The notes under the pieces: model-generated
Database searches by the model: none
Told to the model about the DNA's origin: nothing
Seen by the model: only the letters and a program-made list of their open reading frames with translations
Source of the DNA: Platerodrilus igneus
Taxonomy: Eukaryota > Arthropoda > Insecta > Coleoptera > Lycidae
NCBI GenBank assembly: GCA_036346225.1
Contig: JARFIW010001087.1
Location: 2,170,001-2,234,000 of the forward strand
Length of the DNA stretch: 64,000 nt
Direction of reading: 5' to 3'
In this document: one piece after another, positions 1 through 10,457 of the stretch
How the letters are laid out: each line of letters starts with the position of its first letter
How positions within the stretch are numbered: position 1 is the stretch's first letter
Translations under genes and position numbers: made by a program

Positions 1-3000
1 TTGAGTTTAATTTAACTGAAAAAATTTAAACACGCATAAGCTTTTGCTACAAGGGAAATAATACCGATCTGATTCTCAGAAGGCTTGAATTTCATTTAAA
101 TTCGAAAATTATTCACAGAGATCCAATTCCAATTAAACAAAACAATTCCATTATTTTAAATTAAAACCGAATATTTGAGTTCGCGTTTGAATGATCCCTA
201 AATTTCACTGGGATGTTTGTTAACACAAACAATACAAGTAATTGAAAAAACTTACAGAATGTTGAATGAGAAAACCAATTAATAGAAGATTTATATGTGT
301 AGCGGTAGGAACTTGCTTACAATGCACATACTGCAAATAGATTGTGCCTCCTCTAACCGCAGATTGCACATCTTCTTTGTGTAGTACACTTACTTTAAAT
401 AAGTTTGAAGCTTTATAAAAGGTATCAGTTTTAGTTTGTTAGGGAGCGTTGTAAATTTTTTACAATTTTTGTCGCCTACTTAACAAGAAAGTAATTGAAA
501 CTTTTACCGCATTCCGCATATATACTTAACTTACCACAACTGAAGGAAATTCAGTTTTGATATATTACCTAAATCGGTGTTTATCAATCTGTGGGGTGCA
601 TAGAACAACGCAAGAATCAAGCGAAAATTACAGAAAAAACTTTTTATTGGAGAACAAAAATACAAACACAATTCGAAAACAAAATGCATTATAAAATTCA
701 AAACGCAATGCCACTCCAATAGGTACGTATATACATTACCTAATGCAAACTCAACAACGAAGTAAATAAAAACTAAAATGAAATATCAATATCACAATTA
801 GTCAAATTAGTGGCTCCCTAGAGCTTGTCTCCCAAAAGACAGTTTTTTGTAAGGTGGTTATATATTGGAAATGAATAATCTTAGTTTCTTTTCTCTATTA
901 AGTAGCGATCGTATTTTATTTTTAGTGCAACCACTCAAAAAATGCGGACGTCGCGTTGAAAATGGTAAAATCGTTCGAAAAGCTCTTACATTCACAGCAA
1001 AAATTCAGTACCCACGCCAAGCTAATACTCAATTAGAGATTTATTAGCAAACTGTTTTCTACTTTGGTGACGTTTCTTAAAATCTATCTATTGCTCTTCT
1101 TCTTAAACTGTATTTCAACAACATTTTATGCTAATTTATTATTCAAGGGAAAAAGTACTTGATTTTAGCACAAAGTGTGTTTGTCTCCCGACGCGAAGCG
1201 GAGGGGGACAAAACACCGAGAGTTAAAAACCTTACATTTTTTCCTGTGTATAATACACTTTTTTTTTGTGGCAGTCAAAACGACGATTTAATATTGAAAA
1301 AAATATTAGAATATATTAAAGTCAAAAAATCAATCAATGTCAAATTTAAAAGTTCAAACAACTAATCAAATATCCGTCAATTTAATTCTGCAAGTGGTTT
1401 CAAAAATTGCTCACTTAAGTTGTGTATATCAGGTGTTTTGAACGCGACGAAGTTATGATACGATGTTATGTTACACTCGAATGTTACAAATGTGGACCCG
1501 GCTATAAATTAAATATCTTCGTGTTCTTACTTATTTGTACATACCCGGGAAAAAAGTACTCACTTTTTTCCGGGGAAAAAATTTAATTAATAATAAGTGA
1601 TATTTTGTTACCTGTCAAGAAACATTAAATGTCAATTTTTTCCCGTCACAGAAAAAAGACTTATTTATATAATGTATTTTATTTACATTAACGTCGCCGC
1701 GAACATCTCCTTTGGAGGAACCCAAAGTTTCATAACTGTACTCTACCATTGTATTAGCATATTTATTCTATCATGAACGAACTAAAACGTAGCATTGCTC
1801 GTTCTGAAATAGTGATAAAACTCACTATGTGAACGTAGTTTTTCAAATAAAGTACAAAATACTCCCTCTACATAATGTACTTGAAATAATGGATAAATCA
1901 GGGATTTTCTTTTATTTCATGGATAACTATGCTTTATATGCAAATACAGTAAATGTAGGCTGTAAGATCTGTAAAGGCTTCTTTTCTGTGGAACGCATTT
2001 TGATTGTAACACGAACAATTACTCAAACTGTATTGTCCATACGTAACTTTGATTAGACATATGACAACATCGCAAAATTCGCCAGATTCATTATCCCGGT
2101 ATCGGTTTGTAGTACTGAAAGTGTGTTCACTTCTTTCAATTACGATCAAGGGACTTTCCGGATCGGACTCCGATTTTATTGGTTCGTGTGTAAAGGAGCT
2201 AAGGAGCGTCGATTTTGTCTTTCATATACAATAGATGTTCATTTTGTTCCTTGATCTTCAAGGTTCAAATTATCCAGTTTTTCAAATATTTCAACCAAGT
2301 AACTTAATTTCATCACGAATGAGTGAGCTAGAAACAGCTTTGCCTCTTTGTAATTTTCTAAAATTATTGCAATTTTCTTCCTTAATTCATAAAGACCTTT
2401 TAAAACTTTATCGCGCGATATAGTTCTTGTTTCGGAATGCAAGCATGTCTTGGCAAAGTGTAGAAGTATTCTTAATTTTAGTGATCTCGTTTGTATAAAA
2501 ATTTGTTGAAGTTACAACTGTTGTTAACACGAAGTTTTGGTCATAACTCGTGTATTTGGCAACAAGTGCTTATTTACAAATGATGCAGTGTGTCCAAATT
2601 CACTCTTAAGATTTCTGTTTCACAATCCCTTAAAAATCTAAAAACCTGTTCATTGTACACGCACCTTGAATACTTGCCTCGCTTATAAAGCAGTGCAGTA
2701 TATTAAATAATTCGGTTGCTGTGGGACTATTATCAGTTTGCAGAAAAGCAGTTCTTCAGCTGCCAATACTCCAAAGGAAAAGGGACACATAATTAAATGG
2801 CAATCTTGTTGGAATCTGTGCTATTATCAAGCTGAACTGCGCGTAGTGTATTACGCAGCTTCGGCAAATATATATTGAAGTTGTCTGAAAAAGTCATATC
2901 CCAACATCTACCTAAAGAAAAACTCCAATTACCTATATCCAATTACAATTAGGTCACAACACTGAGTTTAAGCGCATTACCTAAACACATAGTGGAACAC

Positions 3001-3253
3001 ATAAAAATCAAACAGGTGAAACACACAACACCTAACCCCGGTTACGAGCTATATAATAAAAAAGTACATTCAACTTAAAGTAGAATATCGAATTCTGCAT
3101 AAACGCTGAATTGTAAACAAACGCAACACTACATCAAAAACCCAAACAGTGGATTACAACATTATTTTTTGTTGTGATTATTATCTAAACATGCGAACTT
3201 TATTCAGTAGCAGCTAAAGTACACTGAGCTATTCGTTTGGCAACCAAAATACA

Positions 3254-3256
<3 letters not shown>
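1..3256. other. AT-rich unassigned DNA
   Basis: I see no gene here. Open frames are short (at most 75 codons), overlap on both strands and carry no motif I recognise. Two hairpins stand out: one at 1180-1213 with TTTGTCTCCC facing GGGGGACAAA, and a stronger one at 1544-1575. No terminal repeats or target duplications were found. Confidence 0.6.
1544..1575. repeat. GC-capped hairpin with A/T core
   Basis: CCCGGGAAAAAAGT (1544-1557) is followed by a 4-base loop and then ACTTTTTTCCGGGG (1562-1575). This gives a 14-bp stem with one mismatch. It stands out in AT-rich sequence, but no adjacent gene suggests a role. Confidence 0.6.

Positions 3257-3292
<36 letters not shown>
3257..3292. repeat. (AT)n microsatellite
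   Basis: About 18 uninterrupted AT dinucleotides, the first of several long (AT)n tracts in the first third of the window. Confidence 0.95.
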
Positions 3293-3294
<2 letters not shown>

Positions 3295-3374
3295 ATCTAA
3301 CTTAAGTATGCTGAAGGTCACAACTTAATTGATCGACTTTAAAGCATGGTGTGATATATATTTTATTTGTGACC

Positions 3375-3380
<6 letters not shown>

Positions 3381-3456
<76 letters not shown>
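3381..3456. repeat. (AT)n microsatellite split by the Gypsy insertion
   Basis: About 38 AT dinucleotides directly abut the Gypsy LTR. The tract resumes on the other side of the element at 10415-10452, so the element inserted inside one (AT)n tract. The target duplication, probably ATAT, cannot be told from the repeat. Confidence 0.9.
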
Positions 3457-3459
<3 letters not shown>

Positions 3460-3997
3460 AGCGGGCTACTACTACCGTGTTTCACTAATTTAAAACAAGT
3501 AATAACAAGAGTCGTTATTACTCACCGTTCACAAGTCTAATTAACAGTATATGCCTTATTTAGAGAGGTTTTAGTCCAATTAACAATAACGCACTATCAC
3601 ACTAATAAATTTACAAGCACTGATATTTTCTTAAACTAGTTCCTTAACTATGTCTTCTCAGCAACACTAAACACTACTATAATTTATTTATTACACTTTT
3701 GTCTATTTATGTATTCTACAAGCTGCATGTACATTAGACACGTTCACATCATATAACATTTATGTTTACTCTTGGACTTCCAAAAGCTCAACTATATAAC
3801 TTTACACGATATAATTTATATTCGACATTCTGATATAGACTGAACTTCTTACATATATCAGCGGTGTTATATATACCCTGAATTAAAAAGGCTGATTCAT
3901 TCTCCAGTATAATGCTAGAAAATTCTAGGCTTCTGTAGTATATACCTTGCTTAAGCGCTTGTGTGTTTGACGGGTTGCCTAATAGTAGCTCGCAACA
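3457..3997 (-). repeat. 3' LTR of Gypsy element
   Basis: It matches 9873-10414 along its full length. On the plus strand it begins TGTAGCGGGCTACTACTAC and ends GTAGCTCGCAACA, so both termini obey TG/CA. In element orientation this is the downstream LTR, preceded by the purine tract at 3998-4012. Confidence 0.95.
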
Positions 3998-4012
3998 CTG
4001 CCCCCTCTTTAA
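3998..4012 (-). other. Polypurine tract
   Basis: Read on the minus strand this is AAAGAGGGGGCAG directly against the 3' LTR, the expected plus-strand primer position for a retrotransposon. Confidence 0.75.
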
Positions 4013-4049
4013 AACCGTTACGTCTCGTAACTATAAATACATTTTCACG

Positions 4050-4319
4050 CTAATTCGATGACTGATGACGGTATCGGCAGCTATCTCCTCTGGTGCATCC
4101 ACCGCGTCGTTGGAAATAACAGTCAACACCCTTTTCTTGGTCTTGGTAGGCAACCGGTTGATAACAACAAACAAGGACCTGGACGTTGGTTCCCTGAAAA
4201 ACTACTTTTAGCATATTTCGGACTATCCTCCAATCTAAGCGATCCAGTTCACAGCCTAGCTTGGGCACCGCTAGTTTCACTACTCCATTTTCCATCATCT
4301 GAGCCTTAAGATTTAGCAA
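4050..4319 (-). pseudogene. C-terminal extension with CCCH zinc-finger-like motif
   Basis: This open segment, downstream of integrase and before the 3' LTR, ends in CYFQRRGGCTRGDSCRYRH, a C-x7-C-x5-C-x3-H arrangement matching CCCH (C3H1) fingers, followed by four residues and a stop. CCCH fingers typically bind RNA. It probably continued the pol frame before a break at about 4320-4342. It is also possible that it is a separate small ORF. I cannot tell whether the finger folds. Confidence 0.6.
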
Positions 4320-4341
4320 AGCCTCCTATAGATGTCCATAA

Positions 4342-5801
4342 CTAAGTGACCAGATAGTAAACATAACGATTTTTATTCTGAAGGACCAAACCTTTTCCTA
4401 CAGTTGGCTGCTGTTGTACTAATTCATCCACACATCCAAACTTTTTCTTGAAAACAATAGCTATCCCTTTTGACATTAGCAAGTCCTGAGCTACGCAATG
4501 AGCAAGGGAATACTGTTCAGGTGCTCTAAACAGATCTTGTTGTTTTTCAACAACGCTAAATCTCGCCTTAGCAGAACCGCCATACGCCGCCATGAAACTC
4601 CCAAAATCTACATTTGGTTCACGATTAATAACACTTTGCACACCATTGTCATTCCTCAAGGCCCCCTGGTTGTTGCTAGCATAAGATGTTAATCGGTCAA
4701 AGTGTACCACTTTTCGTTTACCACGGGGAGATCTTCTAATTCGGTACACTACATCATTAATTCTCGTCAACACTTCGTACGGGCCTTCCCATTGTCTTTG
4801 TAATTTTGACGACAACCCACGCTTTCTTTGTGGATTATACAACCACACTAAATCTCCAGGTTGATAACCACCTTCTTGAGCTCTACTGTCATATTGTGAT
4901 TTCCTTCGATCGCTAGCTGCCTGGATATTCTTTCGGACGTTTTCGTGAATGCTATTTGATTTCTCACGAAGCTTACTAACGTAGTCTTCACCTGCGATCT
5001 CTTCTCCAGGTTTAAATCCAAACTGAAGATCACATGGTAGCCACATTTTACGTCCTAACATTACGCAAGCGGTAGAGTATCCTGTGCTATCATGTACCGA
5101 AGATCGGTACGCCAGTAGGAACAAATGTAAATATTGATCCCAGTCTCGTTGATGTTCAGAGACAACTTTGGCTAGGTACTTTCCTAACGTCCTGTTCATT
5201 CTTTCAACCATTCCATCCGATTGAGGATGAAGTGGCGTGGTTCTAGTCCTCCTGATTCCAAAATGCTTGCAGACGTTTTGAAACAACGCTGATTCGAAGT
5301 TCCGATCGGAGTGTAATTCCAATGGAACTCCAAAGCGACAAAACAACTCCCTCACTAACATCTGCAACCGTCTCGGCTTCTTGGTTAGGTATATCATATG
5401 CCTCCAGCCATTTGGTAAAATAATCCATTGCAACCAATATGTATTTATTTTCTTTCTCTGATTCGGGAAACGGACCAGCTATATCAATGGCTACCCTCTC
5501 AAAAGGATTCCCCACGTTATACTGTCTCATTGGGGCTTTCCGTTTTGTGACCGGACCATTTGCAGACACACAGCTCACATTTCCGGCACCACTCCTTCAT
5601 ATCTTCTTTGCGGTTCACCCAATAGAATCTTTCCCTCACTCTTTCAAGAGTTCTTTTCACGCCAAAGTGCCCTCCGGAAATACCATTTTGCAAGTGCTGC
5701 AAAACTTCCGGCACTCTGCTTCTCGGCACTATCACTTGGGGTCTCTCTGTGCCATCTTCACATTCCAGGCGTCGTTTCAAGATTCTATTCTCTATCACCA
5801 A
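4342..5801 (-). pseudogene. pol: Gypsy integrase, broken in three frames
   Basis: The 5517-5801 segment carries the HHCC zinc-binding domain (GGHFGVKRTL...WCRKCELC). The 5243-5578 segment opens the catalytic core with VAIDIAGPFPES and MDYFTKW; the first catalytic Asp lies in the former. The 4342-5433 segment supplies ELHSDRNFES (second Asp) and GMVERMNRTLGKYL (catalytic Glu), then a basic chromodomain-free tail with GDLVWLYNPQRKRGLS. All three acidic residues are present, but on two different frames, so the enzyme is not translatable in one piece. Confidence 0.9.
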
Positions 5802-6569
5802 TGAGTCCCACAGTATGTTTTCAGCCTCCTACTTGAAATACTAATTTCTTTCCAAGCTGGTCGTTGTCCTCTACTTTTCCACTCAATAATACGTCCCAAT
5901 TTGGCGTTATTCTCCTGGTCATCTCGTATTCTTTCGGATTGCCAAGTATCATCGGTTACCGTCATTCTATGGATAAAACTAGTTTTCTCTTCCATCTTGG
6001 AGCAATGATTGCAGTGTACCGGACAAGGTCTCCTTGATAGAGCGTCTGCATTCCGATGGTTAGTTCCTACACGATGTTCTGTGTCAAAGTCATATTTCTG
6101 CAGCCGCCCTATCCATCTTGCAACTTGTCCTTCAGGATTTCGAAACTGCAGTAACCATTTTAGTGCAGCATAGTCTGTACTCAACAGAAATTTACGGCCG
6201 TATAAGTACTTTTAAAAGTGTTCTACGGATTTGAGGATGGCTAAACAGCTCTCTCCTTGTCACATAATAGTTCCTTTCTGGCCGCGACAGGACCTTGCTG
6301 AAATAACCAATACCTTTCTCTTGTCCGTCCTGCACTTGAGAAAGAGCGCTTCCTATAGCTGTGTTGCTGGCATCGGTATCCAACACAAATTTCCCTTCCA
6401 TCCGTGGATAACTCAAAATTGGTGCTGAAAGTAGTAGCCGTTTCAATTGTTCAAATGCACTGTGGCAGTCGTCATTCCAATCATATTCTTGTCCATCTTC
6501 GATTAATTTCGCCAACGGTTTGGCAATGTTCGCAAACCCAGGTATAAAACGTCGGTAATATGTGCACAA
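5795..6569 (-). pseudogene. pol: Gypsy RT connection and RNase H, broken
   Basis: The 6192-6569 segment starts CTYYRRFIPGFANIAKPL, the RT C-terminal signature, and includes LDTDASNTAIGSALSQ, which begins RNase H. The 5795-6184 segment has the late RNase H motif STDYAALKWLL and then HRNADALSRRPC, typical of Gypsy RNase H ends. The frame breaks near 6190. Product role: removal of RNA from the RNA/DNA hybrid. Confidence 0.9.
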
Positions 6570-7360
6570 TCCTAGAAAACTGCCTAGTTGGTGTATATCT
6601 GCTGGTGTAGGCCACTCTTGTACCGTTTTTATTTTGTAAGGTCAGCTCTTTTTCCAGTCTCCGAAACGACATGTCTTAGGTATTTCACCTTTTTTCCAAA
6701 TAGGTGACATTTCTTGGGGCTCAATGTAAGGTTTGCCCCGCGTAATCTTTGGAATATCTCCTCTAGGTTCTTAAGGTGTTTTTCAAAAGACCGGCCTAAC
6801 ACTATCACGTCGTCTAGGTACACCAGACATGTTTTTCAGGACAGTCCACGCAGTATCGACTCCATCAAACGTTCAAAAGTAGCAGGGGCTTTGCGTAATC
6901 CAAATGGCATGACCTTGAACTGCCATTATCCTGTTCCAATCGTAAACGCAGTTTTTTCTTCATCGTTCGGCTCCAAGCCTACATGCTAGTATCCGCTTTT
7001 CAAGTCCAAGGTCGAAAACCATCTAGATCTGGATAAAGTATCCAAAGTGTCATCAATTCTGGACAAAGAATAGCTGTATTTCTTTGTCACATTGTTTAAC
7101 CGCCGGTAGTCTACACAAAACTTTGTCGACCCATCCTTTTTCTTGACAAGCACTACCGGGGATGCCCATGGACTATTCGAGGGTTCAATCACTTTTTGTT
7201 TTTCCATGTCGGTGATAATTTGCTCGGCTTCCTTACGTTTTGCCAAAGGAAGCTGCCTGGTGTGTTGTCTTATCAGTTGCGTATCTCCAGTATTGATCTT
7301 ATGTTGCACAATATTCGTCCTTCTTTGTTCACTATCATCCAGTGCAAACACACCTCGATA
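6560..7360 (-). pseudogene. pol: Gypsy reverse transcriptase, broken
   Basis: The 6986-7351 segment (minus) carries the early RT motifs: SPWASPVVLVKKKDGS, then CVDYRRLN and STLDLKSGY, the last holding the first catalytic Asp. The 6629-6823 segment carries the YLDD box and the following thumb sequence. The frame changes between the two (about 6823-6986) and again near 6629. The order and spacing fit a Ty3/Gypsy RT, but the enzyme cannot be translated intact. Confidence 0.9.
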
Positions 7361-8062
7361 TCATCCGACCAGTTCTTTTACCTTGCCCAGTTGGTTGCCG
7401 TTTAATCCTTGACACGAGGGTATCAACGCATCTAGCAATTTCTGTGAGCAACCGTTGGCTGGTTTATCTTTCGTGTCGTCTACACAACGTTTAATATGGC
7501 ACACTGGAATGCAATTTCCCACAATCATGTCTTTCTTCAGGGTCACCGTATGCGGATTAATGTTTAGCACCCTTACTGGTATCATATTTCGAAACTCCAC
7601 CAGCGTTATTCCAATCAGTAATACCTTCTGACCCATTCCCGATTTAGTTGCTTCCATCATGCATATTTGTCCTTCCCGGAGCGTCCCATTACTATCATTT
7701 CCGTCTTCTCGTGTATTTTCATATCACAAATCATTCGAACTTGCATTGTCTGGTTACTCGTCTCGTGAAGTGGAATCTCATCATCATCTATCCGAAGCAC
7801 ATTTCTTTCATGTTCACATGAAATCCATATTCTCTCATGAGATCCATTCCCAAGATCACTTCTTCTGTAACTTCAGCTACCAACACCCGATGATTAATTA
7901 GTTTGTCCCTAATTGCCAACGTAACGGCAGTCTCTCCGTGAGTAGAAATTTTCTCACCACTTGCCATTCCAGGACACACCGATGCAGGTAGCACTTATCC
8001 ACGACCAATCAAATCTGGTATCACAATAGTCCTAGTTGCACCTGTATCCACGAGTAATCGGA
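7361..8062 (-). pseudogene. Gypsy aspartic protease and linker, broken
   Basis: An LVDTGAT-type active site is readable on the minus strand, with DTGA encoded at 8037-8048. The frame is interrupted soon after by a stop; an open segment then resumes at 7788-7994 containing ILGMDLM, a second protease hallmark (ILG near the flap end). The open segment 7361-7660 links to reverse transcriptase. This is the retroviral-type aspartic protease that matures the Gag and Pol polyproteins. Several frame breaks make it inactive as written. Confidence 0.8.
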
Positions 8063-8227
8063 CAACCTTACCATTAATTCCACCATCGATATAAATGCTG
8101 TTCAGACTTCCCATCACCGATGCAGCACGGAAGTTAATCTCCGGGGCGCTACTATGTGCTGTCGACGTTCGCCCCCTTACGTCGACTTGCTTTAACCTTC
8201 CGGCTGCTCAACCGGTTGTTTTGTTGG

Positions 8228-9789
8228 TTGAGTGCAGCGTCTCTGTATATGACCAACTTCACCGCAGCTCCAGCATTGCAGACGCCCTCTCAGCGGTCGT
8301 CGTCTTTCCTGGCGTCGCCGTGGATCAATGTAATAAGCGTAAAACTACGTATCCCAAGGTCCCGGGTTCAAATCCCGACACGGCCGACTGCTTGAAAAAT
8401 GGCAGGCGAGCGTTTTTCACAAAAATTACGCCCTCGTTCGGATGAGAGGTTAAATGGAGGTCCCGTGTGTGAGTGTTGTCACGCATGTTAAAGATCCCTA
8501 CCTTGCCTGGAACGGCAAGGGTTCGGCAAAATTCTAAATTTCCAGGCAACAAAAAACTCGCCTCCTGGCCAATGTAGTACCTACGGGTGCAGCATTGGAA
8601 ATGTAAATGAACGGTCGTTGTCTTTCCAGCCTTTCCGCCACACAGTTGATTATTTCATCTATGCTATTCTGCGCTTGACCAGGTTTCTCTAAGGCAGACC
8701 GAACTTTGTGACTCACCCTGTGTGATGTCTGCTTAGCTGCTACAAATTCAAGCGCATGGGCCAGTGCGTCATCTAACATTTTTGGCCGTGCTAATCTTAG
8801 AGCTTGCTGTATTTTGCTGCCTTTAACGCCATCCACAAATGTTTGAACAGCCAGTTGTTCAACGAAACTATCTGGTGCCGTTGGATATGCCAATCTAACT
8901 AATCTGACAATGTCAGTTTCGATTTCTTGCAGGCTTTCATTTGTCTTTTGCGAGCGGTTCTTAACTTGTGCATGGTAAACCTTTTGAAGCTGAGAGTCTC
9001 CTTATCCCATCTCAAGCTTCGATGTTAAGAGGCCGTAATCATTCTGCCGGTGATCGGGAATCGTTTGCAAGATGTTAAGAACTTCCCCCCGTAGGGCCAC
9101 TACTAAGGAGATAGCCTACTCTTTGTTACACCAACTGTTGGCTACTGCAGCGGCTTCAAATTCTTTCAAATATGTGGGCCAAGGTGTTTTACCATCGAAT
9201 GTGGGTGGTTTCACTCTAAATTTTGACGGTATTGTCTCGCTTCCTTCCATGCTTCTCATTCTGGGATGTTCTGATTTACAACTTGGTTTGCTTATTCAAG
9301 TGGCCGCGTTGTTAGTGAAATCATTTGTTCTTGTAACCTCATCACACCTTCGTCCATTTTTACCAATTTACTGTCCAACTATTGCTCAACTATTTTTACC
9401 TGTTCAGTGAAATCTTCTTTCAGTGCAATGTAGCTTTCTATTAATCTTTGTTCTAACGTGGCTGTACTTTCATTCAACTTTTCTTCCATTTTGGCAGCAT
9501 TTTCACTTAACCTTTCCATCTTCTCAGCATTTTCACTATACTTTACTTCCATTTTCGCAGCATTTTCACTCAACTTTCCCTCTATTTTCTCAGCATTTTC
9601 ACTAAGTGTCACTTCCATACCGTCTTTAAACTTTCCAAGGTTCGATTCCAGTTCAATTGACCTCACTAAGTTTTCACTGAGTGTCACTTCTAGTTTAGCC
9701 GACCTCTCTTCCATACCAGATTGAAAATCCTTAAGGAAATTCATTAAAGTTTCTGCGTCCATTGTACTTTGACTTCTTGTTACAGGCAT
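8228..9789 (-). pseudogene. gag: Gypsy gag, broken, with SINE insertion
   Basis: The ATG is taken at 9789; the reading frame opens slightly upstream with TTG. The first 136 residues (9379-9789) are a heptad-like coiled coil in which a unit like LSENAxKMExK repeats about seven times. A second open segment (8534-8893) gives a Gag-like alpha-helical region. A CCHC zinc knuckle (C-x2-C-x4-H-x4-C) is readable at about 8240-8286. Frame is lost between 8893 and 9379. A 302-bp SINE at 8310-8611 separates the helical region from the knuckle. The role would be the nucleocapsid/capsid precursor. The coiled-coil N-terminus is unusual in its regularity. Confidence 0.8.
8310..8611 (+). mobile_element. tRNA-derived SINE, copy A (inside Gypsy gag)
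   Basis: It is flanked by 16-bp direct repeats with one mismatch (8294-8309 and 8612-8627). The head keeps a Pol III B box (GGTTCAAATCC), but the A-box region is degraded. The body is shared with 33375-33673 and 54237-54535 and includes CACGCATGTTAAAGATCCCT. Insertion in a Gypsy gag gene shows the SINE moved after that Gypsy copy landed. Confidence 0.9.
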
Positions 9790-9859
9790 ATACAAACTAC
9801 TTAAATGTCTTTAGACTTGTGTGTTCTCCTTTTAAATTAATCACTATATACCCCTCACA

Positions 9860-9871
9860 GGCCTGACACCA
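9860..9871 (-). other. Primer binding site, tRNA-Leu-like
   Basis: Read on the minus strand, one base inside the 5' LTR, the sequence is TGGTGTCAGGCC. It is complementary to a tRNA 3' end of the form CTGACACCA, which is typical of tRNA-Leu. The position is right; the tRNA identity is inferred from memory of tRNA ends. Confidence 0.6.
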
Positions 9872-9872
9872 G

Positions 9873-10409
9873 TGTAGCGGGCTACTACTACTGCGTTTCA
9901 CTGATTTAAAACAAGTAATAACAAAAGTCTTTATTACTCACTGTTCACAAGTTTATTTAACAGTATATGCCTTATTTAGAGATGTTTTCAGTTCAGTTAA
10001 CAATGAAGCACTATCATACTAATGAATTTACAAGCACTAATATCTTCTTAAACTAGTTCCTTAACTGTAAGTCTTCTTAGCAACACTAAACACTACTATA
10101 ATTTATTTATTACACTTTTGTGTATTTATGTATTCTACGAGCTGCATGTGCATTAGACACGTTCATACCATATAACATTTATGTTTACTGTTGGACTTCC
10201 AAAAGCTCAACTATTTAATTTTACACGATATAATTTATATTCGACATTCTGATATGGACTAACTCTTACATTTATCAGCGGTGTTATATATATCCTGAAT
10301 TAAAAGGATGATTCATTCTCCAGTATAATGCTAGAATATTCTAGGCTTCTGTAGTATATACGTTGCTTACGGCGCTTGTGTGTTTGACGGGTTGCCTAAT
10401 AGTAGCTCG

Positions 10410-10414
<5 letters not shown>
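9873..10414 (-). repeat. 5' LTR of Gypsy element
   Basis: Partner of 3457-3997, with scattered substitutions and a few small indels. It should hold the element promoter in element orientation. It abuts the (AT)n tract at 10415. Confidence 0.95.

Positions 10415-10452
<38 letters not shown>
10415..10452. repeat. (AT)n microsatellite
   Basis: Nineteen AT dinucleotides. This is the continuation of the tract at 3381-3456 on the other side of the Gypsy element. Confidence 0.95.

Positions 10453-10457
<5 letters not shown>

Larger units (their letters stand above)
3457..10414 (-). mobile_element. Ty3/Gypsy LTR retrotransposon, decayed, nearly complete
   Basis: A 6.96-kb element read on the minus strand. 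LTRs of 541-542 bp lie at 3457-3997 and 9873-10414, with termini TG...CA in element orientation. A primer binding site adjoins the 5' LTR and a polypurine tract adjoins the 3' LTR. Coding order is gag (coiled coil, zinc knuckle), protease, RT, RNase H and integrase: the Ty3/Gypsy order. Pol motifs resemble the 412/mdg-like insect lineages, but that placement is inference. The frame is broken by many frameshifts, and a SINE sits in gag, so the copy cannot be autonomous. The two LTRs differ by several percent by eye, so it is not recent. There is no env gene; instead a CCCH zinc-finger-like motif lies past integrase. Confidence 0.95.

Noticed and set aside
3257..3456. (AT)n tracts considered as replication origin or matrix-attachment site
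   Set aside because: Simple repeats explain them. No associated origin-type motif was found and such calls cannot be supported from sequence alone.
8340..8395. Possible tRNA gene (B box GGTTCAAATCC with CCCGACACGG)
   Set aside because: The A-box half is degraded, there is no complete cloverleaf, and the sequence continues into a 300-bp SINE body with target duplications.
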